From NCBI RefSeq assembly GCF_041929205.1, contig NZ_JBHFNT010000054.1: a stretch of 64,000 nt of DNA; one strand, written 5' to 3'. The position numbers and the translations under genes are program-made. The DNA is from Floridanema evergladense. GTDB lineage: Bacteria; Cyanobacteriota; Cyanobacteriia; Cyanobacteriales; Aerosakkonemataceae. The notes beneath the pieces were generated by a model. The model worked only from the letters and a program-made list of their open reading frames with translations. It did no database searches and was not told the origin of the DNA. Of the stretch, positions 30,685 through 39,400 are shown piece by piece; position 1 is the first letter of the stretch, and every line of letters begins with the position of its first letter.

Positions 30685-31398
30685 ATGACGATCGAATGTG
30701 AGAAAATAAAAACTCCCTATAGTGCCAATCTGAATCGTCCGATTTTAAACGGGATTAGTTGCAAAATTCAACAGGGAGAATTTGTTGCTTTATTAGGATT
30801 AAATGGGGCGGGAAAGTCTACTTTACTGCGTTCTATAGTAGGTTTAGTTCCTTTGAAAAGTGGTGTAATTAAAGTTAATGGCTTAGTACAAAATCAAGAG
30901 CAAAAACATTGTTCTGAGGTAGCAATGTTGTTTCAGGGTGGAGGTTTGATCCACCAGTTAACAGCAATTGAAAATGTGCTTTGTGGGCGGTTGGGGAGTT
31001 TATCTGCTTGGCAAAGTTTGTGGGGGTTTCCAAAACACGATCGCCGTTTAGCCTTAGAACTTTTGGATCGTTTAGGATTAAAAGAACAAGCTTATCAAAC
31101 AACCGCTTATTTAAGTGGCGGACAACAACAAAGAGTTGCCATTGCTAGAGCTTTAATTCAAAATCCTAAAATACTATTGGCTGACGAACCAACTACAGGT
31201 TTAGATATTCTAGCAGCTAAACAAGTAATGGAAACCTTAGCTCAATTAAATTCGGAACAGGGGATCACAATTGTGGTAGTATTGCATGATTTAGCATTAG
31301 CTGCTGCTTATGCTCAAAGAGCGATCGTCTTAGAAGCCGGACGCATTATTTATGATGGCAAATGCCAAAACTTACCACAAATTCTCCAAGCTGTTTAA
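30685..31398 (+). CDS. phnC: Phosphonate/phosphite-type ABC transporter ATPase
   Basis: This 237-residue ATP-binding subunit energises the importer with PhnD and PhnE. Walker A is GLNGAGKSTLL, the signature LSGGQQQRVAIARAL, Walker B ILLADEPTTGLD, and the switch His is in VVVLHDLALAAAYA. The ATG at 30685 (MTIECEKIKTPYS) is preferred over the one 63 bases upstream, whose extra residues are a translated repeat array. The region has no good ribosome site. phnE begins 16 bases after the stop. Confidence 0.9.
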   Translation: MTIECEKIKTPYSANLNRPILNGISCKIQQGEFVALLGLNGAGKSTLLRSIVGLVPLKSGVIKVNGLVQNQEQKHCSEVAMLFQGGGLIHQLTAIENVLCGRLGSLSAWQSLWGFPKHDRRLALELLDRLGLKEQAYQTTAYLSGGQQQRVAIARALIQNPKILLADEPTTGLDILAAKQVMETLAQLNSEQGITIVVVLHDLALAAAYAQRAIVLEAGRIIYDGKCQNLPQILQAV

Positions 31399-31414
31399 AA
31401 TTGAAAGCAACCCA

Positions 31415-32239
31415 ATGATAAAAACATTTAAAACCCTCAAATTTAAACATCCTTTATTCTTTAAATCGGTAAAACAGCTATTAATTTTATTAGCTGTGAT
31501 TGCCGTTTATACTTGGGCATTACAAGGCTTACAAATTGACTTAAAACTTCTCAAAGATAGCTGGCCTTACATAGTAGATTTTATCACCCGTTTGTGGCCT
31601 CCTGATTTATCAATTTTAGACATTGCCATTGTCCGCTTAATAGAGACAATTCAAATGTCAATTTGGGGAACTACGATCGGCGCAATTCTTTCTTTACCTT
31701 TAGCAGTCCTTTCGGCGCGAAATTTAGCCCCTCGCTGGCTACAATTATGCGCCAATTTCTTACAAAACCTAGTGCGTTCTGTTCCCTCAATTGTTTTAGG
31801 ATTACTGTTTGTTGCAGCAACCGGACTCGGCGCACCTGCGGGAACCTTAGCTCTCGGTATCTACACGATTGGTTATCTTGCAAAATTTTATCAAGAAGCT
31901 ATTGAATCAGTCGATCGGCGTTCTATAGAATCGTTGCAGGTTTGCGGCGCTTCTTGGTTACAAATAGCACAATATGGCATTCTGCCTCAAGTCCTGCCTT
32001 TGGGCTTAGGCTACACTCTGTATATGTTTGAGTACAATATTCGCGCCGCCTCTGTTTTGGGAGTGGTAGGGGCTGGAGGTATTGGGTTTGAATTGGTTAA
32101 TTATATTAAAGGTTTTGAGTACAATAAAGCTACGACGATGATGTTAGTGCTATTAGTGGTGGTGACAGCGATCGATGCACTGAGCAGTAAATTACGCCAA
32201 AATTTAGAAGCTAACAATCGTTCTCTTGACAAAAACTAA
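31415..32239 (+). CDS. phnE: Phosphonate/phosphite-type ABC transporter permease
   Basis: This 274-residue inner-membrane permease completes the phnDCE importer. It has six predicted spans and the binding-protein-dependent EAA-type loop YQEAIESVDRRSIESLQVCGASWLQIAQYGILPQVLP. Other PhnE features are LVRSVPSIVLGLLFV and ASVLGVVGAGGIGFELVNYI. The ATG at 31415 gives MIKTFKTLKF; an earlier ATG at 31352 would overlap phnC by 47 bases and add an unlikely polar extension. The exact start is uncertain. Confidence 0.9.
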   Translation: MIKTFKTLKFKHPLFFKSVKQLLILLAVIAVYTWALQGLQIDLKLLKDSWPYIVDFITRLWPPDLSILDIAIVRLIETIQMSIWGTTIGAILSLPLAVLSARNLAPRWLQLCANFLQNLVRSVPSIVLGLLFVAATGLGAPAGTLALGIYTIGYLAKFYQEAIESVDRRSIESLQVCGASWLQIAQYGILPQVLPLGLGYTLYMFEYNIRAASVLGVVGAGGIGFELVNYIKGFEYNKATTMMLVLLVVVTAIDALSSKLRQNLEANNRSLDKN

Positions 32240-32550
32240 CTAAATTAACTTTTATTGAGACTGTTAAATAACAACTGTATAATTGATTACTGAAAATTAC
32301 AAGGAATTTCCTGGCCCAAGTTAGTGAGATTCTGTAAAATTTTCTCGATCGAATGTGTAATTTCAAGGTTATAATACAAGCTTAATATAAAATCAATCTC
32401 TTTTTAACCCAAAGTAAGTTTACTAAAAATTGTATGTTCTGTGTTCCCTTCCCCCACAAACAGTTTTCTTTTTTTAGACTATTTATTAAAGATAGTTATG
32501 ATAATAAGTGATTAACCAGGGCGCAAGTTGTATTTAAATCTGTTTTTACA
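32240..32550. other. Spacer with possible promoter before the AAA-like/GGDEF gene
   Basis: This AT-rich spacer has no gene. A TATAAT-type sequence (GGTTATAATAC near 32368-32378) and a CTCGATCGA palindrome region are the only notable marks. Confidence 0.4.
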
Positions 32551-34467
32551 ATGACTATATATGAATTAGTACAATTGTTAAATGCTACTCAGAAAAAACC
32601 CTTGACATCGCTGCAAGAATGGGTATTGCATCAAGCTTGGGAGGGAAAAACTTATGCACGGATGGCAGCAGAGGGCAATTATGTAGATGAGTATCTGCGA
32701 AAGACTGCTTCCGAATTATGGGTATTGCTCAGTGAATTTTTGGGAGAGACAATTACAAAATATAACTTTCGTGCTACAGTAGAACCCCGTAAACTAACCA
32801 AAACTCAGCAACAATTAATTAGAGATTTTAGTTATTCTACTAACTCTTCATCCCTAGAATTTCCAGGTGCGCCTCTAGCCATCAATTCTAAATTTTACAT
32901 TCCCCGACCACCAGTAGAAGAACTTATTTATGAAGAAATTACTAAACCAGGAAGTTTAGTAAGAATTAAAGCTCCCCGAAAGATGGGAAAAAGTTCTTTG
33001 GTGTTGCGTGTTGTAGCTCATGCAGATAGCTTAAATTATTGCACTGTTAGTATAGATTTTCGGCAAGCCGACAGAGCAGTTTTTGAGCATATCGATAAGT
33101 TTTTGCGTTGGTTTAGTGCTAATCTCTGTTTAGAGTTAGAGTTAGAATCAAAATTAGATAATTATTGGAATGAGGAGATAGGTAGTAAGGTAAGTTGCAC
33201 TGTTTATTGGCAGTCTTATTTATTAGAACAAATTCAAACTCCCTTACTTTTAGTTTTAAATGAAGTTAACCGGATTTTTGAATATCCAGAAATTGCTCAA
33301 GAATTTCTGCCTTTACTGCGCTATTGGCACGAACAAGGGAAATATACTGAAGTTTGGCAAAAGCTACGTTTTGTAGTAGTTTACTCTACAGAAATTTATG
33401 TGCCAATTAAGCTAAATCAATCGCCATTTAATATTGGCTTACCTCTAAAATTACCACCTTTCACTCCCGAACAAGTTCAGGAATTAGCATTACGTTATGA
33501 CTTAGATTGGACGGATCAGTTAAAAACCAAAAGATTGATGACTTTGTTAGGAGGACATCCCTATCTATTACAATTAGCTTTCTATCACTTATATCGCCAA
33601 GATGTGGCATTCAAAGAATTATTGCAACAGGCGGCGACTGAATCGGGAATTTATGAAGAATATCTCCGCTATACTCTAGCGACAGTGCAAGCAGAACCGG
33701 AATTAGAAGTAGCTTTGCAACAGGTAATTAAGAGTGAAGAACCTGTGAAGTTAGATCCAGAACTGGCTTATAAATTGGAGAGTATGGGGTTAGTGAATAT
33801 GGATGGCGATCGCGTAGTTCCCAGCTGCGAACTGTATCGCCTTTATTTTGGCAGAAAACTCTTACCTAGCCAAGAAGAAATTGTTACAAATGACTCTCTA
33901 ACTGAAAATTTTACTCAGTTAGAAAAAGAAAACCTAGAGTTACGCCGACTACGAGACATAGATGATTTTACCCAACTCGCTAATCGGCGTTACTTTGAAC
34001 AATATCTAGAACAACAGTGGCAAAAATTAGCTAAAGAAACTTCGCCTTTGTCTCTAATCTTATGCGATATTGACTTTTTCAAAATCTACAATAAAACCCA
34101 AGGTTCTGAAGCCGGAGATAATTGTTTACGCCAAATAGCAGAGGTATTGCGTCAATTAGTGAGAAAATCTCATGATGTTGTTGCTCGTTATCAAGAAGAT
34201 GAATTTGGGATTATTTTGCCCAATGCTAATGCTAATATTGCCTGTGAAGTTGCTGAAAGAATTCGGGAAAAAGTCAAAAGTTTAGCTATTAACCACGATC
34301 CTAAAATTGGTGGGCTTCCGGCTCCTGTATTAACAGTCAGTTTAGGAGTCGCCAGCACTATTCCTCAGAGCAATATTAACTCAGATAGCTTGTTCCGTAA
34401 AGCTAAGGAAGCTCTTTCTCAAGCTAAAACTTTAGGGCGAAATCAAATTAATTTTCAAGAATTTTAG
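32551..34467 (+). CDS. AAA-like ATPase with vMAP-type N-terminal HTH and degenerate GGDEF domain
   Basis: This 638-residue protein has three parts. Residues 1-95 resemble the vWA-MoxR-associated N-terminal helix-turn-helix domain (LTSLQEWVLHQAWEGKTYARMA, YLRKTASELWVLLSEFLGE). Residues about 100-440 are an AAA-like domain (PF14516 type): Walker A APRKMGKSSL, FRQADRAVFEHIDKFLRWF, QSPFNIGLPLKLPPFTPEQVQ, LLGGHPYLLQLA. The Walker B region reads LNEVNRIF instead of the usual LDEVDRVF. Residues about 465-638 are GGDEF-like, but the signature is QEDEF (548-552) and the usual YGHxxGD is QGSEAGD. It is probably a signalling protein that lost diguanylate cyclase activity. Confidence 0.88.
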   Translation: MTIYELVQLLNATQKKPLTSLQEWVLHQAWEGKTYARMAAEGNYVDEYLRKTASELWVLLSEFLGETITKYNFRATVEPRKLTKTQQQLIRDFSYSTNSSSLEFPGAPLAINSKFYIPRPPVEELIYEEITKPGSLVRIKAPRKMGKSSLVLRVVAHADSLNYCTVSIDFRQADRAVFEHIDKFLRWFSANLCLELELESKLDNYWNEEIGSKVSCTVYWQSYLLEQIQTPLLLVLNEVNRIFEYPEIAQEFLPLLRYWHEQGKYTEVWQKLRFVVVYSTEIYVPIKLNQSPFNIGLPLKLPPFTPEQVQELALRYDLDWTDQLKTKRLMTLLGGHPYLLQLAFYHLYRQDVAFKELLQQAATESGIYEEYLRYTLATVQAEPELEVALQQVIKSEEPVKLDPELAYKLESMGLVNMDGDRVVPSCELYRLYFGRKLLPSQEEIVTNDSLTENFTQLEKENLELRRLRDIDDFTQLANRRYFEQYLEQQWQKLAKETSPLSLILCDIDFFKIYNKTQGSEAGDNCLRQIAEVLRQLVRKSHDVVARYQEDEFGIILPNANANIACEVAERIREKVKSLAINHDPKIGGLPAPVLTVSLGVASTIPQSNINSDSLFRKAKEALSQAKTLGRNQINFQEF

Positions 34468-34468
34468 A

Positions 34469-34507
34469 GTCAGATCCCCGACTTCTCGAAGAAGTCAGGA
34501 ATCTGAC
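34469..34507. terminator. Palindromic repeat acting as bidirectional terminator
   Basis: GTCAGATCCCCGACTTCT faces AGAAGTCAGGAATCTGAC with two mismatches and a three-base loop. It lies between convergent genes. A close relative is at 57472-57504. Confidence 0.6.
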
Positions 34508-34515
34508 TTGTTAGA

Positions 34516-35502
34516 TTAATCTGGTAAACCTTGAGGTTGTAACAGTTCTTTATGGAAACCTTGACGAACTTGAGAATTTAGATATCGCGCTTGTAAAACT
34601 TGCCATTCTTGCCATGCTTGGTAGCGACTTTCTGCTAGTTCCTTACTCAAAGTTTCAGGTAATTTTTCTTTTTCTATTTGCAAAGCTTCCGTGAGAAATT
34701 CTCCTAAAACCATGCTATCTTGGATATTTCCTAACACTTCTTGAACTTTCTTGACATCTTGACAGTAAGCTGCAAAAGTTTCACCGTAAAAGTTAGTAAA
34801 TAATTCCATTTGGTAGCGCACTCGTTTGGCTTGTTTGCGTAAGTCATGCAGCATTTCCCCTTGTTGATTTAACTGTTCTTCTACCTCCTGAATACTTAAA
34901 TTTGCCTTTGGTTTAATTGCGGTTTCGTTAGTTTCAATTCCCACTAACCAGCCTGGGTGCAATAAAAATTCGCTAATTTCTGGTAACAGTAAATCAGGTA
35001 ATACTTCTAAGATTGGTAATTGAGCGGTTAGTTGATATTTTGGTTCTTTAAACCAATCTTGAAAAGCTTGCTTTAGTTTTTGATAATTTGACTTTCCTTC
35101 TAAAGTCCTTTTTACCAGTTTAAAAGTGTCGCTGCGTTTGGTTGCCAGATAATCTAATGCTGTGTCAGTAACTTTTTGTTCTGACTTTGGTAAAGCGGGA
35201 CGGTATTTATTTTCTAGGGCTTCTTTGAGTACATCTAAGTCCCGCAATTCACCTAAAGTGCGAGCAATTTTCCCAACTTGTCTTTCTTGGGCTGCTGGTG
35301 GTAAATCTAAGGCAGGTGCAAAACCTGTGGCTGCTGTTCTGAGGCGACGCATTCCCACTCGCATTTGGTGTAAGGCTTCTGGGTCTTTATCTTTGAGGAC
35401 TTCTTCTTCGTATTTAATGGTTTTGTTGAAGTGTTTCTCTACGGCAATATAAGCCCAGTCGCCCAAAGTGTTAACTTTTTTTGGGTTATTCGATGTCATC
35501 AT
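34516..35502 (-). CDS. CHAD domain protein
   Basis: This 328-residue protein is a CHAD domain, a helical bundle with conserved His and basic residues that binds inorganic polyphosphate. The defining segments are EALHQMRVGMRRLRTAATGF and LHDLRKQAKRVRYQMELFTNFYG. RTLGELRDLDVLKEAL is also conserved. I choose the ATG at 35502 (MMTSNNPKK); a further upstream ATG at 35529 would add nine residues. No adjacent polyphosphate gene or adenylate-cyclase-like CYTH domain is present. Confidence 0.88.
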   Translation of the reverse strand: MMTSNNPKKVNTLGDWAYIAVEKHFNKTIKYEEEVLKDKDPEALHQMRVGMRRLRTAATGFAPALDLPPAAQERQVGKIARTLGELRDLDVLKEALENKYRPALPKSEQKVTDTALDYLATKRSDTFKLVKRTLEGKSNYQKLKQAFQDWFKEPKYQLTAQLPILEVLPDLLLPEISEFLLHPGWLVGIETNETAIKPKANLSIQEVEEQLNQQGEMLHDLRKQAKRVRYQMELFTNFYGETFAAYCQDVKKVQEVLGNIQDSMVLGEFLTEALQIEKEKLPETLSKELAESRYQAWQEWQVLQARYLNSQVRQGFHKELLQPQGLPD

Positions 35503-35634
35503 TTTTTTGCATGGAATTAGATGCAACATTCAGTTGACCAATTTATTTTTGTAGGTCGATCGGAAAAATGGCTACTCGATCGCGCAAGTCAGCTAAATAT
35601 CACTCTGCCTTTTGCTAAGAAAGAATTTAACTTT

Positions 35635-36357
35635 CTACAGACATATTGCTGGAGGAATACCTATTGTATCATAAGGAGTGGAAATACACAAATCATACCG
35701 AGTAAAACTTTCCCCAGTTTTCATACTTTTGAGTAATGGTTTACCAGTCCAAATTTGACAGCTACACAAAGGTTTTGGTTCTTGCAGCTTAAATCCGCCA
35801 TCTATGGCTTGCAATTTGAAAAACTCAAGATGTAAATGTGCAGGTTCAATGGCGACGTAGTGAGAAAATTCTTCTGAAGGGATGCCTACGATCGGCTTAT
35901 TATTTGTTTGCAAAGTTGTCGGGAAAAAGTCAATATCTATAACATCAGCACTTAGCCCCGATTTGTCAACAAATTGTAAAACTTCTTGCCAATCATAAAG
36001 CGGTTGATTTCTGCCATCAAAGTAACTATTTACACCTAAGCAATGTCCGCCTAATAACCAAACCAGCTGTCCTAAAATAGTTTCTATTCTGGATCGATCG
36101 CTTCGGAGAACTTCCATATCTTCCGGGAGGAGAATTCTGCCTGGAATACACCACCAATATTCCCAAACCTTGGTAAAATCTAAAGGCAAGATGCGTTTGT
36201 GTAGACCGGAAATGCGATCGTGTTTCTGTATTTCCCAAACTGCTTGGGGAGAAGTTATACCCTCAAAACTAGCCAGTGAGGGAATTTTATTTGCAACCAA
36301 AGTATGAGGGTTAGCAAACAAAAGCTCATCAGAGATAAAGGTATCTAAAGTAAGCAT
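35635..36357 (-). CDS. Uncharacterised 240-residue protein
   Basis: I do not recognise this protein. It starts MLTLDTFISDELLFANPHTLVAN, has the segment SGLHKRILPLDFTKVWEYWWCIPGR, and a C-terminal half with many Pro, Phe and Tyr residues (CISTPYDTIGIPPAICL). There is no signal peptide or membrane span. An AAGG lies eight bases before the ATG. It is between the CHAD gene and cydAB without obvious operon partners. Codon use looks native. Confidence 0.65.
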   Translation of the reverse strand: MLTLDTFISDELLFANPHTLVANKIPSLASFEGITSPQAVWEIQKHDRISGLHKRILPLDFTKVWEYWWCIPGRILLPEDMEVLRSDRSRIETILGQLVWLLGGHCLGVNSYFDGRNQPLYDWQEVLQFVDKSGLSADVIDIDFFPTTLQTNNKPIVGIPSEEFSHYVAIEPAHLHLEFFKLQAIDGGFKLQEPKPLCSCQIWTGKPLLKSMKTGESFTRYDLCISTPYDTIGIPPAICL

Positions 36358-36572
36358 AAAAAACCTTGAAGCTACAAATACCTAATTTTTAAATTATAAC
36401 ATCAAATTTAAACAAAAGTTTAATTATCATGCCGTTCTCCTTAAATCAGGGGCAACACTGCCAAAGCAAATTTAAATTATCGAGGTTTGACGTGCCGTCA
36501 CTTGCTTTGGGTCAAGCTAAATCGCTTAAAATATCAACTGAGATATCTACATTGAGATTTAATTGAATTGCA

Positions 36573-38018
36573 ATGATTGATTTGCTTTCCAATACCGTTG
36601 CACTGTCACGAATTCAATTTGCGCTGACAGCAATCTTTCATATGCTGTGGCCTGTATTGACCACAGGGATGGGTATTTACCTAGTAATTATTGAGGGGTT
36701 GTGGTTAAAGACTCGCAACTTAGATTATTATCATCATGCTCGTTTCTGGTCGAAGCTCTATGTCCTTAACTTTGGGATTGGGGTGGCTTCCGGGCTACCA
36801 ATGGCATTCCAGTTCGGTTTAAATTGGGCACCATTTTCGGAAGCAGTTGGTGATTTTTTTGGCACTGTTTTAGGATTTGAAGGCACAATGGCATTCATGT
36901 TGGAGGCAAGTTTCCTTGGCATTATGCTGTTTGGCTGGGAACGAGTGCCACCCGTCATTCACCTGATTTCCACTATCTTGGTAGCATTTGGTGCTAATTT
37001 ATCGACCTTTTGGATTTTGTCAGCAAATTCTTGGTTACAAACTCCCGCAGGTGGAGCATTTGTCAATGGTAAGTTTGTGGTTCAGGACTACTTTGGGGCG
37101 ATCGCTAATCCATTCATGATCAATAGTTTTCTCCATATGTTTTTCGCTACTTTGGAGACTTCACTATTCGTAATCGGTGGCATTAGTGCCTGGTATATCT
37201 TAAATCAACGTCATCCCGAATTCTTTTCTAAGTCACTGAAAGTTATTTTGACTGCACTGATTCTGGTTGCTCCCCTACAAATTTTCGTGGGACATTTAAG
37301 CGCAGAACAGGTTTATCACTATCAGCCTACTAAACTGGCGGCTATGGAAGCACAGTGGGAGACGATTCCAGCTGGACAGCCTGCGGATTGGAGTCTGGTA
37401 GCATTGCCTAATAATCGAGCCGAGCAAAATGATTGGGAGGTAAAAATCCCAGGTGCGTTGAGCTATCTACTGGAACTCAAACCCGCCTTGGAACAACCCG
37501 TAAAAGGCTTAAAGGAATGGCAACCAGAAAATCGCCCGCAAATGGTCGGTTTAATTTACTATTCCTTCCGAATCATGGTGGCGATCGGATTATTTTTTGC
37601 CGCCCTCATGACAGTTAGTGTCCTACAATGGTGGCGCGGAAAATTGGCAGCCAAGGCGATCGCTCAACAAAAATGGCTCATGCTTGCCTGGATTTGGTCT
37701 GCCCCATTGGGCTATCTAGCAGTTGAAACAGGCTGGATAGTCCGCTGCGTTGGACGACAACCCTGGATTGTCTATGGGCAACTCCGCACAGTTAACTCTG
37801 CTTCCAACTTACCCCCAGGTGAAGTCTTGTTCTCCTTGATCGGTTTGACCAGTCTATATCTAGTTCTTTTTACAGCAGCGCTGTACTTTGGTAGTCGGAT
37901 TGTGCGAAAAGGTCCCAATCTAGAATTGCCTGCCCCCGTATTTGGGAATCAACCCAAACTGGGCATCGAACCAGCGCAACATGAACCCGATCAACGCCCT
38001 GCGGAAGCTCAACAATAG
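36573..38018 (+). CDS. cydA: Cytochrome bd-type quinol oxidase subunit I
   Basis: CydA carries hemes b558, b595 and d of the bd oxidase, which oxidises plastoquinol and reduces O2 with high affinity or cyanide resistance. The 481-residue protein shows RIQFALTAIFHMLWPVLTTG with the N-terminal heme-ligand His, FLHMFFATLETSLFVIGG with the second, and GRQPWIVYGQLRT, the hallmark of the family. The Q-loop is short. cydB follows nine bases later with AGGAGG. It may protect nitrogenase by respiration, together with coxBAC. Confidence 0.95.
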   Translation: MIDLLSNTVALSRIQFALTAIFHMLWPVLTTGMGIYLVIIEGLWLKTRNLDYYHHARFWSKLYVLNFGIGVASGLPMAFQFGLNWAPFSEAVGDFFGTVLGFEGTMAFMLEASFLGIMLFGWERVPPVIHLISTILVAFGANLSTFWILSANSWLQTPAGGAFVNGKFVVQDYFGAIANPFMINSFLHMFFATLETSLFVIGGISAWYILNQRHPEFFSKSLKVILTALILVAPLQIFVGHLSAEQVYHYQPTKLAAMEAQWETIPAGQPADWSLVALPNNRAEQNDWEVKIPGALSYLLELKPALEQPVKGLKEWQPENRPQMVGLIYYSFRIMVAIGLFFAALMTVSVLQWWRGKLAAKAIAQQKWLMLAWIWSAPLGYLAVETGWIVRCVGRQPWIVYGQLRTVNSASNLPPGEVLFSLIGLTSLYLVLFTAALYFGSRIVRKGPNLELPAPVFGNQPKLGIEPAQHEPDQRPAEAQQ

Positions 38019-38027
38019 GAGGCAAAG

Positions 38028-39032
38028 ATGGAACCCTTACAATATTTTTTACCCCAGGTCTGGTTTTTCATTCTGGGATTGTTTCTGTTCCTCTATGTTC
38101 TGTTAGACGGATTTGACTTGGGGGTAGGCATCCTGTCCTTGACCGCTTCTAGTGAGGAACGGCGGAGTATTCTGATGACCAGTTTAGGAAACGTCTGGGA
38201 TGCTAATGAAACCTGGCTAGTTTTGATGGGTGGATCGTTATTTGGAGCATTTCCCCTAGCTTATGCCACGATTTTGAATGCCTTGTATCTTCCGGCAGTG
38301 ATTATGGTAGTGGGCTTAATTTTGCGAGCCGTTTCCTTTGAATTTCGGGAAAATGCCGATCGAAAATTCATCTGGAATATAGCCTTTGGAGTTGGAAGCT
38401 TTTTGGCAGCCTTGGGGCAGGGCTTCGCTCTGGGTAGCGTGTTTGAAGGCATTACGGTGGATGAGTCGGGACACTTCGCTGGAGGGATTTGGGATTGGTT
38501 GACCTGGCGCTCTATTGTAGTGGCGCTAACCTTAATTCAGGCTTATGTGTTGGTAGGCTCAACTTACCTGATTTTCAAAACTTCTGGACATCTGCAAGAA
38601 ACCCATTACAAAACTGCGACGATCGCCACTTGGACAACCTTAGCTGGTGCAATTTTCATTACTGTCAGCACTCCAGTTTTTTCCGAACAGGCGCGATCGC
38701 ATCTGTTTACCACACCTCTGGTTTATATTTTTGGCTTGATTCCTGTGTGCGGAATTTTATTGATTGGTTTGCTATTGCAAAGCTTGAAAAAGCGTGAAGA
38801 AACGATGCCATTGATTTGGACGTTTCTATTATTCTCGCTATCGTTTATTGGGTTGGGGTTCGTTATTTTTCCGAAAATTATTCCCCCCGCTATCACAATC
38901 TACCAAGCAGCTGCTTCTCCCAGTTCGCTGGTTTTCATGCTAACTTTTATCGGCTTTTTGATTCCAATTTTGCTATCTTATACAATCTACAACTATGTCG
39001 TGTTTCGCGGCAAAGTTGTAGGCGATAGTTAG
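38028..39032 (+). CDS. cydB: Cytochrome bd-type quinol oxidase subunit II
   Basis: CydB is the second membrane subunit of the bd oxidase. The 334-residue protein shows the signature N-terminus LFLYVLLDGFDLGVGIL, the conserved NVWDANETWLVLMGGSLFGAFP, EFRENADRKFIW and FAGGIWDWLTWRS. Eight or nine spans are predicted. A perfect AGGAGG lies five bases before the ATG and overlaps the end of cydA, so the two are cotranscribed. No cydX- or cydDC-like gene follows. Confidence 0.95.
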   Translation: MEPLQYFLPQVWFFILGLFLFLYVLLDGFDLGVGILSLTASSEERRSILMTSLGNVWDANETWLVLMGGSLFGAFPLAYATILNALYLPAVIMVVGLILRAVSFEFRENADRKFIWNIAFGVGSFLAALGQGFALGSVFEGITVDESGHFAGGIWDWLTWRSIVVALTLIQAYVLVGSTYLIFKTSGHLQETHYKTATIATWTTLAGAIFITVSTPVFSEQARSHLFTTPLVYIFGLIPVCGILLIGLLLQSLKKREETMPLIWTFLLFSLSFIGLGFVIFPKIIPPAITIYQAAASPSSLVFMLTFIGFLIPILLSYTIYNYVVFRGKVVGDS

Positions 39033-39400
39033 GGCTGGCTGATAAGAGAATTCAACTGCTCAATCATTTCTGTTCCGCTATACTAGTTGGAAACCAAATT
39101 TTAATGAAAATAGAAATTCTTCCCTTCTACCATCTGCCTTCCTAACTCAAAAATTTCCCAGTTCCCCGTCATACCAAATCCGGCTTAAATACCCCCGTTA
39201 TTCTTTAGTCCGCGCAGGCGGACTTTGTTTGTGTAGTAGCGATTTTAATCGCCCAATCATACACCAATCGGATAGCTGACCCGGATTTGGGATCAATTGT
39301 CATCAAAACTTGTAAAACTAGAATGAAATCCCCCGGCTGAAAGGAGTGAAAGCCTTTAAAATGATTGGGATTTCTATAGTTCTAAGATAAAGCAAAGACT
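39033..39400. other. Spacer before carB with dispersed hairpin repeat
   Basis: No gene is seen. AGTCCGC...GCGGACT (39207-39224), followed by TTTGTTTGTGTAG, is a dispersed repeat also found inverted at 61930-61962. The remaining sequence is AT-rich and would contain the carB promoter. Confidence 0.55.
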
